DNA of 64,000 bases, taken from Mycobacterium sp. JS623 (lineage in GTDB: Bacteria; Actinomycetota; Actinomycetes; Mycobacteriales; Mycobacteriaceae). The notes under the pieces were generated by a model. The model was given only the letters and a program-made list of their open reading frames with translations, was not told the DNA's origin and did not search any database. Numbering within the stretch: the stretch's first letter is position 1; every line of letters begins with the position of its first letter. Below, piece after piece: positions 53,389 through 61,966 of the stretch. Made by a program: the position numbers and the translations under genes. The stretch spans positions 4,464,001-4,528,000 of the forward strand of contig NC_019966.1 of assembly GCF_000328565.1 (NCBI RefSeq), written 5' to 3'.

Positions 53389-54125
53389 CCCTGGCGGGGA
53401 AAGTTGCGTTCGTCGCCGGTGCCAGCAGAGGCATCGGGGCGACGATCGCCGAGGCGTTGGCGCGCGAAGGCGCGGCCGTCGCGGTCGCGGCACGCTCCGA
53501 ACAGGAGGGCAAGGTACCGGGCACGATCCACGCCGTCGCCGACCGAATCACGTCGGCCGGGGGTCGGGCCATCCCCGTTTCCTGCGATGTCACCAACGAG
53601 GAGTCGGTCGAAGCCGCTGTCGCACAGACGGTTTCGGAGTTCGGCGGGATCGACATTTTGATCGCGAACGCGGGCGTACTGTGGCTCGGCCCGATCGAGG
53701 CGACTCCGCTGAAGCGGTGGCAACTGTGTCTGAACGTCAACCTGACCGGTGTCTTCTTGGTGACGAAGGCCGTGATTCCGCACGTGAAGGCGCGCGGCGG
53801 CGGATCGCTGATCGCGATCACGACGACCGGCGTCGGCATGATCGAGCACGGCTCGAACGCGTATTGGGTGTCGAAGGCCGGCGCCGAGCGGCTGTATCTT
53901 GGCCTGGCCGCGGATCTCAAGGCCGACAACATCGCGGTGAATTGCCTCAGCCCGTCGCGGGTGGTGCTCACCGAGGGCTGGGCCGCCGGTGGCGGCGGCA
54001 TGGAGATTCCTGCCGAGATGGTCGAGCCACCCGAGGCGATGGCGAATGCCGCGGTGCTCTTGGCGCAACAGGATGCAACCGGCGTCACCGGCACGATCCA
54101 GCGCTCCGAAGAACTCGTCACCTAG
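53385..54125 (+). CDS. SDR family oxidoreductase, Ser replaced by Thr
   Basis: A 246-residue SDR with VAGASRGIGATIAEAL, IANAGVLWLG and YWVSKAG for Tyr-Lys. The residue 13 before the Tyr, normally Ser, is Thr in AITTTGVG. The C-terminus GVTGTIQRSEELVT lacks the common VDGG. Thr can replace Ser in some SDRs, so activity is possible. It is coupled to the preceding SDR and followed 24 bp later by a third. Confidence 0.86.
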   Translation: MTLAGKVAFVAGASRGIGATIAEALAREGAAVAVAARSEQEGKVPGTIHAVADRITSAGGRAIPVSCDVTNEESVEAAVAQTVSEFGGIDILIANAGVLWLGPIEATPLKRWQLCLNVNLTGVFLVTKAVIPHVKARGGGSLIAITTTGVGMIEHGSNAYWVSKAGAERLYLGLAADLKADNIAVNCLSPSRVVLTEGWAAGGGGMEIPAEMVEPPEAMANAAVLLAQQDATGVTGTIQRSEELVT

Positions 54126-54149
54126 CACTCTTTGGGAAAGGGCCCGCGA

Positions 54150-54989
54150 ATGAATCAGGTAGCCGTAATCACCGGCGGCGCAGGCGGAATGGGGCTGGCC
54201 ACGGCCAAGGTCGTCGGCCAAACCCACACAGTCGTCCTTTGCGACGTCCGGCAGGACCGGCTTGATGATGCGACCGCCACGCTCAAGGACCGTGGAATTG
54301 CGCCCATAGTCGTCAACTGCGACGTCACCGACCGGCAGGCGGTCAACCGTTTGCTCGCGACCGCGGCTGATCTCGGAAAGATCGCCTCAGTCATCCACAC
54401 CGCTGGGGTAAGCCCCAGCATGGGCGACGCCGAGTTTGTCATGAGGACCAACGCGATCGGCACGGTGAATGTCAACGAGGCCTTCTTCGCGTCCGCCGGC
54501 GAGGGATCGGCGATCGTCAACGTGGCGTCAATGGCGGCCCACATGCTTCCCGAGGAGATGATTCCGGCACAGCGATTTCCGCTTGCCTTGAAGGACGAAG
54601 CGGCCTTCATGGACCACATGATCTCTGCCTGCAACCTGGTGCCCGAGGAGGCGCGATCTGGCATCGCCTACGCCGTGAGCAAAAGCTTTGTCAGGTGGTA
54701 CAGCACATCGCAAGCCGAAAGGTTCGGCGGTCGGGGCCTGCGCGTCGTGTCGGTCTCCCCAGGGTCCATCGACACCGAAATGGGCAGGCTCGAGGAGCAG
54801 GCCGGCGCCGGTGCGATGGTCGCGGACGCCGCAGTACCGCGGTGGGGCAAGCCGGAGGAAATGGCGGAACTGCTGGCCTTCTGCGCAAGCGATCGAGCCG
54901 GATACCTCACCGGCACCGACATCCTCAACGACGGTGGAGTGATCGCCTCGATGAAGGAGCGCGCCAGGGCGGCCGCCCAAAACGGTTGA
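54150..54989 (+). CDS. SDR family oxidoreductase
   Basis: A 279-residue SDR: VITGGAGGMGLATA, a short coenzyme domain, HTAGVSPSMGDA in place of NNAG, NVASMAAH with Ser, a long insert of about 40 residues, then YAVSKSFVRWYS and the end GTDILNDGG. The insert before the Tyr resembles 3-alpha-HSD-type enzymes and the SDR at 37651. ATG at 54150 is preferred to an in-frame ATG 18 bp upstream. Last of the three SDRs. Confidence 0.87.
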   Translation: MNQVAVITGGAGGMGLATAKVVGQTHTVVLCDVRQDRLDDATATLKDRGIAPIVVNCDVTDRQAVNRLLATAADLGKIASVIHTAGVSPSMGDAEFVMRTNAIGTVNVNEAFFASAGEGSAIVNVASMAAHMLPEEMIPAQRFPLALKDEAAFMDHMISACNLVPEEARSGIAYAVSKSFVRWYSTSQAERFGGRGLRVVSVSPGSIDTEMGRLEEQAGAGAMVADAAVPRWGKPEEMAELLAFCASDRAGYLTGTDILNDGGVIASMKERARAAAQNG

Positions 54990-55050
54990 GCGAGCGTGCG
55001 GGTCTGCACGTCGACACGCCGCGAAATGCGTACAAAGCGCGCACGTTCGG
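54990..55050. repeat. Intergenic palindromic repeat, diverged copy
   Basis: GCGAGCGTGCG is followed by GTCTGCACGTCGACACGCCG and then by CGCACGTTCG, the same order as in the repeat at 13334 with one change in the right arm. It lies between the third SDR and the first VOC gene. Confidence 0.6.
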
Positions 55051-55110
55051 CGCCCGTCGAACGTGACGAAACTGTGCGCCCACTGTTGGAGCGACTGTCA
55101 TCATGTGGCG

Positions 55111-55581
55111 ATGGGAAGCGAGCTCGCCCGCCCGCACATCGGGGGCATCAACCACGTCGGGATCTCGGTCACAAACCTCGAGCGGAGCATCCGTTTTTAC
55201 TGCGACGTCCTCGGAGTAGCGATGGTGCGCCAGCCGTACGGCGGAGAGCGTGCAGCGTTTTCGGGCCGCATGGCGATCCTCGCGCTCGGATCACAAGTGT
55301 TGGATTTGTTTGAACATTCGGCGAACCGCGGTGAGAGGTTCGAGCCGGCCCGCACCGGTCTCGATCACATCGGCCTGACCGCCAACTCGCGCGACGAATT
55401 GCAGTCCTGGGCCAGCTGGCTCGAGAGTTGCGACGTCACGTGCTCCCCGATACGTGAAGTCGAAAACAATATGGGCGCGCTGTTCGACTTCGCCGATCCC
55501 GATGGAATCCAGTTGGAGTTCCTCTTCATCGACGTGACAAAGCTGCCCCCACAGTCGCCGGAAGGTGTCTTCGACAGCTGA
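55111..55581 (+). CDS. VOC (glyoxalase/extradiol dioxygenase) superfamily protein
   Basis: A 156-residue vicinal-oxygen-chelate protein. The two beta-alpha-beta modules have INHVGISVTNLERSIRFY and LDHIGLTANSRDELQSW, with metal ligands His (NHV), His (DHI) and Glu (IQLEFLF). It may be an epimerase, a lyase or a dioxygenase of a small CoA-free intermediate. ATG at 55111 is chosen from the fold start; an upstream ATG at 55063 lies in the repeat. Confidence 0.84.
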   Translation: MGSELARPHIGGINHVGISVTNLERSIRFYCDVLGVAMVRQPYGGERAAFSGRMAILALGSQVLDLFEHSANRGERFEPARTGLDHIGLTANSRDELQSWASWLESCDVTCSPIREVENNMGALFDFADPDGIQLEFLFIDVTKLPPQSPEGVFDS

Positions 55582-55615
55582 CTTCGCGATTTGCCCAGCC
55601 GCGGGGAGGAGCAAC

Positions 55616-56029
55616 ATGCCGGAATTCATGGGGTTTTCACACATCGAATTGACCGTTTCGGACTGCGAGCGATCCGCCACGTGGGGGCAGGAGGTGCTCG
55701 GCTTCAGGCTAGTCAACCACCACGTGGGCGACACGTTTGTTGTCAACGCGATGGTTCATCCCTCGGGCGCGGTCGTCGACGTGATGACGCACGACGCGAC
55801 CGCTTCGCACGGCGCATTCGACGAACGACGGATCGGCCTGGATCACTTGTCGTTTCGAGTCGCAGACCGAGGCGAGCTACAGCAATGGGTGGCGCATCTG
55901 GATTCCAACGGTGTTGCACACAGCGGAATCATCGACATCGGATACGGACCGACAGTCGTCTTCCGCGATCCGGACAACATCCAGCTCGAGTTTTACGTCC
56001 ACCCAGACCACTTCGAGATGCAGTCATGA
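55616..56029 (+). CDS. VOC (glyoxalase/extradiol dioxygenase) superfamily protein
   Basis: A 137-residue VOC protein, paralogous to the one before it. SHIELTVSDCERSATWGQEVLG and LDHLSFRVADRGELQQWV are the two modules, with FRDPDNIQLEFYV at the end carrying the Glu ligand. ATG with GGGGAGGAGC upstream. It lies 34 bp after the first VOC gene and just before a large intergenic palindrome. Confidence 0.85.
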   Translation: MPEFMGFSHIELTVSDCERSATWGQEVLGFRLVNHHVGDTFVVNAMVHPSGAVVDVMTHDATASHGAFDERRIGLDHLSFRVADRGELQQWVAHLDSNGVAHSGIIDIGYGPTVVFRDPDNIQLEFYVHPDHFEMQS

Positions 56030-56033
56030 CCGA

Positions 56034-56092
56034 CGAGCGTGCGCAAAATGTGCGCAGTTGACGGCGTGTCGGTGTGCCGACACGCACGCTCG
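56034..56092. repeat. Intergenic palindromic repeat, copy 2 (reverse orientation)
   Basis: Arms CGAGCGTGCG and CGCACGCTCG are perfect, and the flank GGTAGTTGG matches, in reverse complement, the CCAACTACC that precedes the repeat at 13334. It lies between the convergent VOC and ECH genes, as copy 1 lies between convergent genes, and may be a bidirectional terminator. Confidence 0.75.
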
Positions 56093-56121
56093 CGGTAGTT
56101 GGGGTGTGCGGCAGTTGGGTG

Positions 56122-56889
56122 TTACTTCTCCTTGGCGATGAGGCCGTCGACGATCTTGTTGAAATCAGCGGTCCCGAAGGACACGTATTCGGACAAGTTT
56201 GCGTAGTCCAAGGACGCCATCACCGACTTCTCGAGTTGCATGTTCATCAGCCGCTTGGTGCTCTCGAGCGCCTGCTGGGGCAATTCCATGATCTTCTTCG
56301 CGCACGCAATCGCCTCGGCTAGCGGGTCGGCCACCACGTGGTTGGCCATCCCCAATTCGAGTGCACGCGCGGCCTTGATCCGCACGCCGGTGAACGCGAA
56401 CTCCTTGGCCTGCAACAAGCTGATCTGCGACGGCCATACCAGTGGCCCGCCGTCGGCGGCCACCAAGCCGATCGACACATGCGGGTCGGCGAAGAACGCA
56501 GTCTCGGCCATGTAGACGATGTCCGAGAGCGCCGCCAGGCTGCAGCCCAGACCGACAGCCGGACCGTTGACCGCGGCAATCACCGGGATACGGCATCGCA
56601 CCATGCCGATGACGAGATCACGGCCGTGCTTGATCGTCTTCTGGCGCAGGGCTTCGTTGTTGCGCAGCTCGTCCAGGTAGTTGAAGTCACCGCCGGCCGA
56701 AAATGCCCGGCCTGCACCGGTGATCACGGCCGCCCGCGCGTCGACGTCCTCGTTGAGTGCTTCCCAGATGCTGGCCAGTCCCACGTGCAAGGCATCATTG
56801 ACCGCATTGAGCTCATCGGGTCGATTGAGCGTGATGATGCGCAAGCCACCGTCAGTCTGGACGTCGATTTCCTCTGGCATGCCATACAT
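56122..56889 (-). CDS. Enoyl-CoA hydratase/isomerase family protein
   Basis: A 255-residue crotonase: IITLNRPDELNAVN, the oxyanion segment GRAFSAGGDFNYLD and NGPAVGLGCSLAALSDIVYM. The start ATG has GGAAGG 7 bases upstream. It lies 33 bp after the ACAD alpha gene and so ends this minus-strand beta-oxidation unit. Hydratase or isomerase activity is likely. Confidence 0.89.
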   Translation of the reverse strand: MYGMPEEIDVQTDGGLRIITLNRPDELNAVNDALHVGLASIWEALNEDVDARAAVITGAGRAFSAGGDFNYLDELRNNEALRQKTIKHGRDLVIGMVRCRIPVIAAVNGPAVGLGCSLAALSDIVYMAETAFFADPHVSIGLVAADGGPLVWPSQISLLQAKEFAFTGVRIKAARALELGMANHVVADPLAEAIACAKKIMELPQQALESTKRLMNMQLEKSVMASLDYANLSEYVSFGTADFNKIVDGLIAKEK

Positions 56890-56922
56890 TTCAAGACCTT
56901 CCGTTCCTCGCGCGAGCGCTCA

Positions 56923-58011
56923 TCACACTCCCAAACCCAAAATCCGCGATGCAATGATGTTCTTCTGAATCTGTGATGTACCGCCCATCACGCTCTGCGC
57001 GCGGCTGTACATGTAGGCGCCGAACAGCTCAGGGTCACTGGTGCCGACGGTCTTCAGCGCGGCGTGGCCGACGGACTGCTCGACCCACGTCATCAGCAGC
57101 TTGTCCAGCGAGCCCTGCGGCCCATGGATCATCCCGTCGAGCTGCTCGGACAACCGTCTGCGCACGTGCAGCCGCAGCATCTCCGTCTGCACCCACGCCC
57201 AGGCTAGCTCGTCGGGCGGCGCACCATCGACGCGTGATGCCAACTGCCGCACCAGCTTTCCGTACCGCGCCGAAAATCCCAGTGTCGACGGTTCCCGCTC
57301 ATGGCTGACGACGGTCATGGCCAACTTCCAGCCCTCGCCCGGTGCACCCACCATGTTCTCGGCGGGCACCCGCGCCCCGTCGAACTCGACCTGGCCGAAT
57401 TCCTTTGTCACACCGCTGATCATCTTCAGCGGCCACTGCTGGACACCGGGCTGATGCATATTGACGATGAACGCCGAGATGCCGCGGTGCTTGGGCACGT
57501 CCTTGTCGGTGCGCGCCAACAGCAGACACCAATCGGCCACATCGGAGTAGCTGGTCCAGATCTTGTGGCCAAAAATGATGTACTCGTCGCCCTCGCGGGT
57601 GCCCGTGGTGGTCAGCGACGCCAGGTCGGACCCCGCACCCGGCTCGCTGAAGCCCTGGCACCACCGCTCGGTGCCGTTGATCATGCCCGGCAGGAACCGC
57701 TGTTGTATGTCCTTGCTGCCGTGGTGGCCGAAAGCCACCACCAGGTAGCCGAGGCTGGGGCGGGCAGGCGCGCCGGCCTTCGCGATCTCCTCGTCGACGA
57801 TCACGTCGTAGACCGGCGGAAGATCCTGGCCACCATACTCTTTCGGCCACGAGGTGCCGAAGAAACCAGCCTGATAGAGCGCCTTGTGCCAGTCGCCTTG
57901 GGCGGCCCAGTATTCGTCGCCCGACGTCGGGAACTTGCCCTTCTGTTCGATCAGCCAGGCACGCAACCGTTTCCGGAACGCGGCTTCCTCGGGCGAATCA
58001 CGAAAGTCCAA
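56923..58011 (-). CDS. Acyl-CoA dehydrogenase, alpha-type subunit
   Basis: A 362-residue ACAD with QGFSEPGAGSDLASL, IIFGHKIWTSYSD, SHEREPSTLGF (the Glu in HERE is near the expected catalytic base) and the C-terminal VMGGTSQIQKNIIASRILG. It overlaps the beta-type gene upstream by 14 bp, so the pair probably forms an alpha2beta2 enzyme for bulky acyl-CoA. Complete and typical. Confidence 0.92.
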   Translation of the reverse strand: MDFRDSPEEAAFRKRLRAWLIEQKGKFPTSGDEYWAAQGDWHKALYQAGFFGTSWPKEYGGQDLPPVYDVIVDEEIAKAGAPARPSLGYLVVAFGHHGSKDIQQRFLPGMINGTERWCQGFSEPGAGSDLASLTTTGTREGDEYIIFGHKIWTSYSDVADWCLLLARTDKDVPKHRGISAFIVNMHQPGVQQWPLKMISGVTKEFGQVEFDGARVPAENMVGAPGEGWKLAMTVVSHEREPSTLGFSARYGKLVRQLASRVDGAPPDELAWAWVQTEMLRLHVRRRLSEQLDGMIHGPQGSLDKLLMTWVEQSVGHAALKTVGTSDPELFGAYMYSRAQSVMGGTSQIQKNIIASRILGLGV

Positions 58012-58810
58012 TGATCAGCTCCTCCAGCTTCACCGGCCACGTCTCGGTGGCCGTCAGCACCCGGCGCAGGTAGACATGTGCGAGGCATTCCCAGGTGATG
58101 CCGATGCCGCCGTGCACCTGGATCGACGTCTCGCAAACGGTCAGTGCCGCACGCGCGCAGTAGATCTTGGCTATCTTCGCCGCCTCAATCGCATCCGGCG
58201 AGGGTAATTCGTCGACCGCCCACGCGGCGTGCCGCAACACGCTGACCGACCCTTCGATCAGCGCCAGGCTTTCCGCCAGCAGGTGCCCGACGGCTTGATA
58301 GGACCCGATTGTCGCACCGTACTGCTCGCGGACCTTCGCGTAATCAACCGCCAGAGCCTGTGCGCCGCGCGCGGCACCGACCAGGTCGGCGCACGTGACC
58401 GCGAGGGCCAGCGCACGCCAGCGGTCAGCGTTCTCCGCAGCGAGTTCACTCAGTTCCGGAGGCGATTCGACCACTCCCCCAAGACTTCCCGTCAAATCTA
58501 CCGATTCTGGCTCGCTGTCCGGAACCGATGGCTCCAGACCTTGACGCCGCAGCTCGTCGGCGAGTACCGGCCCTAGGAAAGGCACGTCGACAAGACCGCG
58601 TGCGAATTCCTCAGCGACGATCGCTACCTCGACGCCGGACGCTCCGTCAGACCGCAATGTTCGAAACCCAGTGGCATCCACCGCCTTCTCCAGCCGGGCG
58701 ATCCTTTTCGAGTCGTCGAGATCGGCAACCGAACCGGGCCCGAGGTCATCGGCCAGCTTCGCTGCGGCTTCCCGCAGCTGCTGCTGTTCACTGGTCAGAC
58801 GGACGTCCAC
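57998..58810 (-). CDS. Acyl-CoA dehydrogenase, beta-type subunit
   Basis: A 270-residue ACAD partner. It starts MDVRLTSEQQQLREAAAKL, keeps YGATIGSYQAVGHLLAE and the FAD-side segment SIQVHGGIGITWECLAHVYLRR, and lacks most of the middle beta-domain. GTG start with AAGGAG 8 bases upstream; that ribosome site overlaps the tnpB stop codon. In the heteromeric ACADs the beta subunit helps bind FAD. Confidence 0.9.
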   Translation of the reverse strand: MDVRLTSEQQQLREAAAKLADDLGPGSVADLDDSKRIARLEKAVDATGFRTLRSDGASGVEVAIVAEEFARGLVDVPFLGPVLADELRRQGLEPSVPDSEPESVDLTGSLGGVVESPPELSELAAENADRWRALALAVTCADLVGAARGAQALAVDYAKVREQYGATIGSYQAVGHLLAESLALIEGSVSVLRHAAWAVDELPSPDAIEAAKIAKIYCARAALTVCETSIQVHGGIGITWECLAHVYLRRVLTATETWPVKLEELIIGLS

Positions 58811-58822
58811 AGACGCTGCTCC

Positions 58823-60346
58823 TTACTTCTTAAGCGCTATTGGCTTGGAAGGTAAAGTGTTTCGCTCACAGTTCACGCCGCCATTGCCGACGGCGACTTG
58901 TGTCGTGGTGGGGCAGTTCTCCACCGTCCCGGCCCGCTCAGTCAGGATCCGCTTCACCTCATCTTTGGGTGTGTAGCGGCTGATCTGAGGGTCGGTGGCC
59001 CGCGACAGAATGTTGCCGGCCGCATTGATCTCCGTGTCGTACACGATCCCTTGCTGCGGGCAGCCCACAGTCTGACAGTGAACGTTCTTCCCGCGCCGGA
59101 TACCGAGGTGCCCGCACGGGTGTACTTGTTGTGATGTGTAGGCCGGGTTGACCAATGTCACCGCAGAACCTCTGCGGCTTGGAACCGACGCCAAAGCGTC
59201 GGCCAAGAATGAACGCTGCCAGGCCGCATACACCCGGCTCGCCGTGCGACCGAACTTGCTCTTGCCGCGGAGCCCGGTCAGGTCTTCGGCAACGATATGC
59301 GCGGTTGCATCAACCAGATCGTGCACCGCCTGATACGCCACGTCTTTCGTCACCGCGCGGTCGTGTGATCGTTGCGCCGAAAGCTTCTTGCGGGCCAGGT
59401 TGTTGCGCTCGATTCGGCGAGCCTTCGCGGTAGCCGCTCGTGCGGTGGTGCTATCACCCGCGCCGATGGCGGCCTGAGCGCGGGCCAGATGGCGGTCGCG
59501 CACCGCGCACAGTTTGTTGCGCGCCCGCGCCCTTGCACGGTCGCGTTCGGCTCGGTTTGCGATGGTCTGGTACTGCCCGGCACCGAATCGACGCCCGTCC
59601 GTAGTGGTAAATACTTCAGTAACCCCGGCATCGATCCCTTCTATGGGAATCAGGTTGTTATGTCGGGGACGGTTACTGCACACCGCCTTAGCTGAGTAGG
59701 CGGCTATGACCTGCCAGCCCTCGCGACCATCCGGACTGATCTCGATCGTCGAGGTTGGCACAAGCTCGTCGGGCAGCGGGCCAAGATTCAGCCGTAGTCG
59801 ATCGCCGCGGGTGGGAGTCATCACGGCCAGCCACACTCGGCCCTGCGTATCGCGCTGAACGTCGTACGAGCAATTGTCAGCCACGATCCGCCTCGACCGC
59901 CGCGGTCGCGGTTTCTTGCTCGCGAACGCCTTGCGACACTGCCGAGAAAGCCACGCATCCTCACACCAGCGGCCGGTCTTGGCCAGCATCAGCAAGCGGT
60001 TGCGCTCGTCGTTGTCGTCGCAGGCGCGGGCATAGATTTTCGGGCGAACCTCGGTGGCGATCACGGCTTGCTGCCAGGCGCGGATCTTGTCAACGGTGTC
60101 CTCCACGGTGGCGCGCCATAGCCGTTGTGGCACACCGAAGTCATCCCGAGCGTGCTCAGCCATCAACCGGTCCCGGACCTGCCGCTTCGACAGATGAGCG
60201 GTCTTGGCACCAGAGAACCGAGTCCACATAGCAGCTCGTACCCGGTCCAGCTCCGACCCGATTGCCCACAGCGTCGCGGCCTTACCCGGATTCATCGGCC
60301 CCCGCACCGGCAATTGCCGCGCCACCAGCCGAGTCGACACAGCCAT
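58823..60346 (-). CDS. tnpB: TnpB (IS200/IS605 OrfB-like) RNA-guided nuclease, no TnpA
   Basis: A TnpB protein of about 507 residues (the ORF may extend to 60442). The RuvC-like aspartate is in EGIDAGVTEVF, the glutamate in VAEDLTGLRG, the last aspartate in YDTEINAAGNIL, and the zinc ribbon has its cysteines in HPCGHLG and CQTVGCPQQ. The catalytic triad looks intact. TnpB uses an omega-RNA from the element's right end. No TnpA transposase or resolvase is next to it. The stop TAA abuts the ribosome site of the ACAD beta gene (TAAGGAG), so the element ends almost at the stop. The start is uncertain. The sequence is divergent from usual mycobacterial IS1535-type TnpB; a Cas12m-like origin is less likely as no CRISPR array is present. 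Confidence 0.87.
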   Translation of the reverse strand: MAVSTRLVARQLPVRGPMNPGKAATLWAIGSELDRVRAAMWTRFSGAKTAHLSKRQVRDRLMAEHARDDFGVPQRLWRATVEDTVDKIRAWQQAVIATEVRPKIYARACDDNDERNRLLMLAKTGRWCEDAWLSRQCRKAFASKKPRPRRSRRIVADNCSYDVQRDTQGRVWLAVMTPTRGDRLRLNLGPLPDELVPTSTIEISPDGREGWQVIAAYSAKAVCSNRPRHNNLIPIEGIDAGVTEVFTTTDGRRFGAGQYQTIANRAERDRARARARNKLCAVRDRHLARAQAAIGAGDSTTARAATAKARRIERNNLARKKLSAQRSHDRAVTKDVAYQAVHDLVDATAHIVAEDLTGLRGKSKFGRTASRVYAAWQRSFLADALASVPSRRGSAVTLVNPAYTSQQVHPCGHLGIRRGKNVHCQTVGCPQQGIVYDTEINAAGNILSRATDPQISRYTPKDEVKRILTERAGTVENCPTTTQVAVGNGGVNCERNTLPSKPIALKK

Positions 60347-60438
60347 GTGCGCACCGTAACCCTGGCCACCGACAACCCCACGCGCTTGTTGAACGACCAT
60401 TCCGAATCGCAATCTGAGACCCCACAACCGCTCATCCA

Positions 60439-61866
60439 TCACAGCGCGTACCGCACAGTACTGGGCCGAGGGACAGCGACGAGAATGTGCTCCTTCAACA
60501 CTCGGCGCAATACCTTTCCGGATGGCAGACGCGGTATTTCGTCAACGAACGCCACGCGGTTAGGTCGTTTATAAGATGCCAGCCGGTCCCCGACAAACGC
60601 GATCAGCTCCTCGGCCTCGACCGGTCGACTTTTCTTGACAGCGGCGACAACGGCCTCTCCGTTCGCCGCGTCGGGCACTCCGAACACCGCACAGTCTTCG
60701 ACGGCCGCATGCCCGTGCAGCACCGCCTCGATCTCGGCGGGTGCCACCTGAAAACCCCGCACCTTGATCATTTCCTTCGCGCGGTCGGTGATCCGCAGCC
60801 ACCCATCTACGTCGAGGTATCCGACATCGCCGGTGCGATACCAGCCATCCGAAAATGCCTCCGCTGTCGCCTCATTCGGCAGATATCCGGCCATCACTGA
60901 ATCCGAACGCACCTGGATCTCACCGACCGCACCAGGCGAAAGCTCCTCGCCGTCATCAAGCGACACGATGCGCAGACTAACCCCGGGCGCCGGCCGGCCG
61001 ACGGTGTCGAGCCGCGCGCCCTCGATCTCGTTGCATGCGATGACCGGCAATTCGCTGGTGCCGTATGCGGTCACCCAATTCACGCCGGTCCTACCGGTGA
61101 CACGGTCGGCCACGCTCTGCGTTACGGGCGTCGCGCACCACATGATGTAGCGGAGCGACGACAGGTCGAAAGCCTCAAGTCGAGGATGTGCAGCCAGCGC
61201 CAAAGCGATTGGTGCAACAGCCATCTCGATGGTGATCCGGTCGACGGCGACATGATGCAACATCAGATCGATGTCGAAGCGACGGTGCAGTCGGATCCAT
61301 GCGCCGCTGTCGAGCGCCATCACTATGTTCAGCAAGCCGAGAATGTGCGACGGCGGCGTCATGATCTGCATGCGATCGGCCGACGACAGACCCAATGCGT
61401 CTCGCCAATGCCGCACCGCGACGGCGAACGAGCCGTGGGTGTGTCGCACCGCCTTGGGCATGCCCGTCGTGCCCGAGCTGAACACGAACAGCGCGTCGCT
61501 CTGCGGAGCCGGCGCTTCGAACATCCGTTGACCCGGGGTGATCGCCTCGTCGAGCGACACCATCGGCATCAGTTCGGCGAGCACCGGATGGTCGCCGACC
61601 GCGTGCGACGGCGCCGTCAGCGCAAGCGCGTTGGAGACCTCGGTTCGCTTCCATGCCGGGCTCAGCAGCACCGCCGCCGCGCCGAGCCGCCAGATGGCCC
61701 GTAAGGCGATCACGAACTCCGGCCGGTTCGACGACATCAGCGCCACCCGGTGGCCGGACCGCACCCCACGATGTTCGAGCACCGTGGCCATCCCGTTGGC
61801 GAGGGCGTCGAGCTGCGGGAGGGTGTATTCCCGCTGCTCAAAGGCGAGCGCCGGCCGCTCACTCAC
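60439..61866 (-). CDS. AMP-dependent acyl-CoA ligase (FadD-like)
   Basis: A 475-residue adenylate-forming ligase that would activate a carboxylic acid as its CoA thioester. The P-loop is FVFSSGTTGMPKAVRHTHG (in pieces SSGTTGMPK), then AYGTSELPV, YRTGDVGYLDVDGW, the hinge DRAKEMIKVRGFQVAP and PRLPSGKVLRR with the catalytic lysine. The GTG at 61866 is chosen, with AAGGAG 10 bases upstream; the longer ORF reads through operator site 7. It may be the entry enzyme of the whole pathway. Just downstream is tnpB. Confidence 0.9.
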   Translation of the reverse strand: MSERPALAFEQREYTLPQLDALANGMATVLEHRGVRSGHRVALMSSNRPEFVIALRAIWRLGAAAVLLSPAWKRTEVSNALALTAPSHAVGDHPVLAELMPMVSLDEAITPGQRMFEAPAPQSDALFVFSSGTTGMPKAVRHTHGSFAVAVRHWRDALGLSSADRMQIMTPPSHILGLLNIVMALDSGAWIRLHRRFDIDLMLHHVAVDRITIEMAVAPIALALAAHPRLEAFDLSSLRYIMWCATPVTQSVADRVTGRTGVNWVTAYGTSELPVIACNEIEGARLDTVGRPAPGVSLRIVSLDDGEELSPGAVGEIQVRSDSVMAGYLPNEATAEAFSDGWYRTGDVGYLDVDGWLRITDRAKEMIKVRGFQVAPAEIEAVLHGHAAVEDCAVFGVPDAANGEAVVAAVKKSRPVEAEELIAFVGDRLASYKRPNRVAFVDEIPRLPSGKVLRRVLKEHILVAVPRPSTVRYAL

Positions 61867-61913
61867 GTCGCGCCCGCTCCTTTCCGCCGTTTGAGAAGGT
61901 TTCCGATATCGAT

Positions 61914-61928
61914 GAGAATGGTATTCTC
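61914..61928. promoter_or_regulatory. Operator-like palindrome, site 7 (ligase / reductase)
   Basis: GAGAATGGTATTCTC matches all 12 defined positions and lies in the divergent gap between the ligase (GTG 47 bp away) and the reductase (ATG 38 bp away). It ties the CoA ligase and the oxygenase reductase to the same putative regulon. Confidence 0.8.
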
Positions 61929-61966
61929 TTAATATCAGAATCACAATGCCACACGACAGGGGGACC

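Noticed and set aside
58823..60442. TnpB as a Cas12-type CRISPR effector
   Set aside because: No direct-repeat array or other cas gene is visible on either side.
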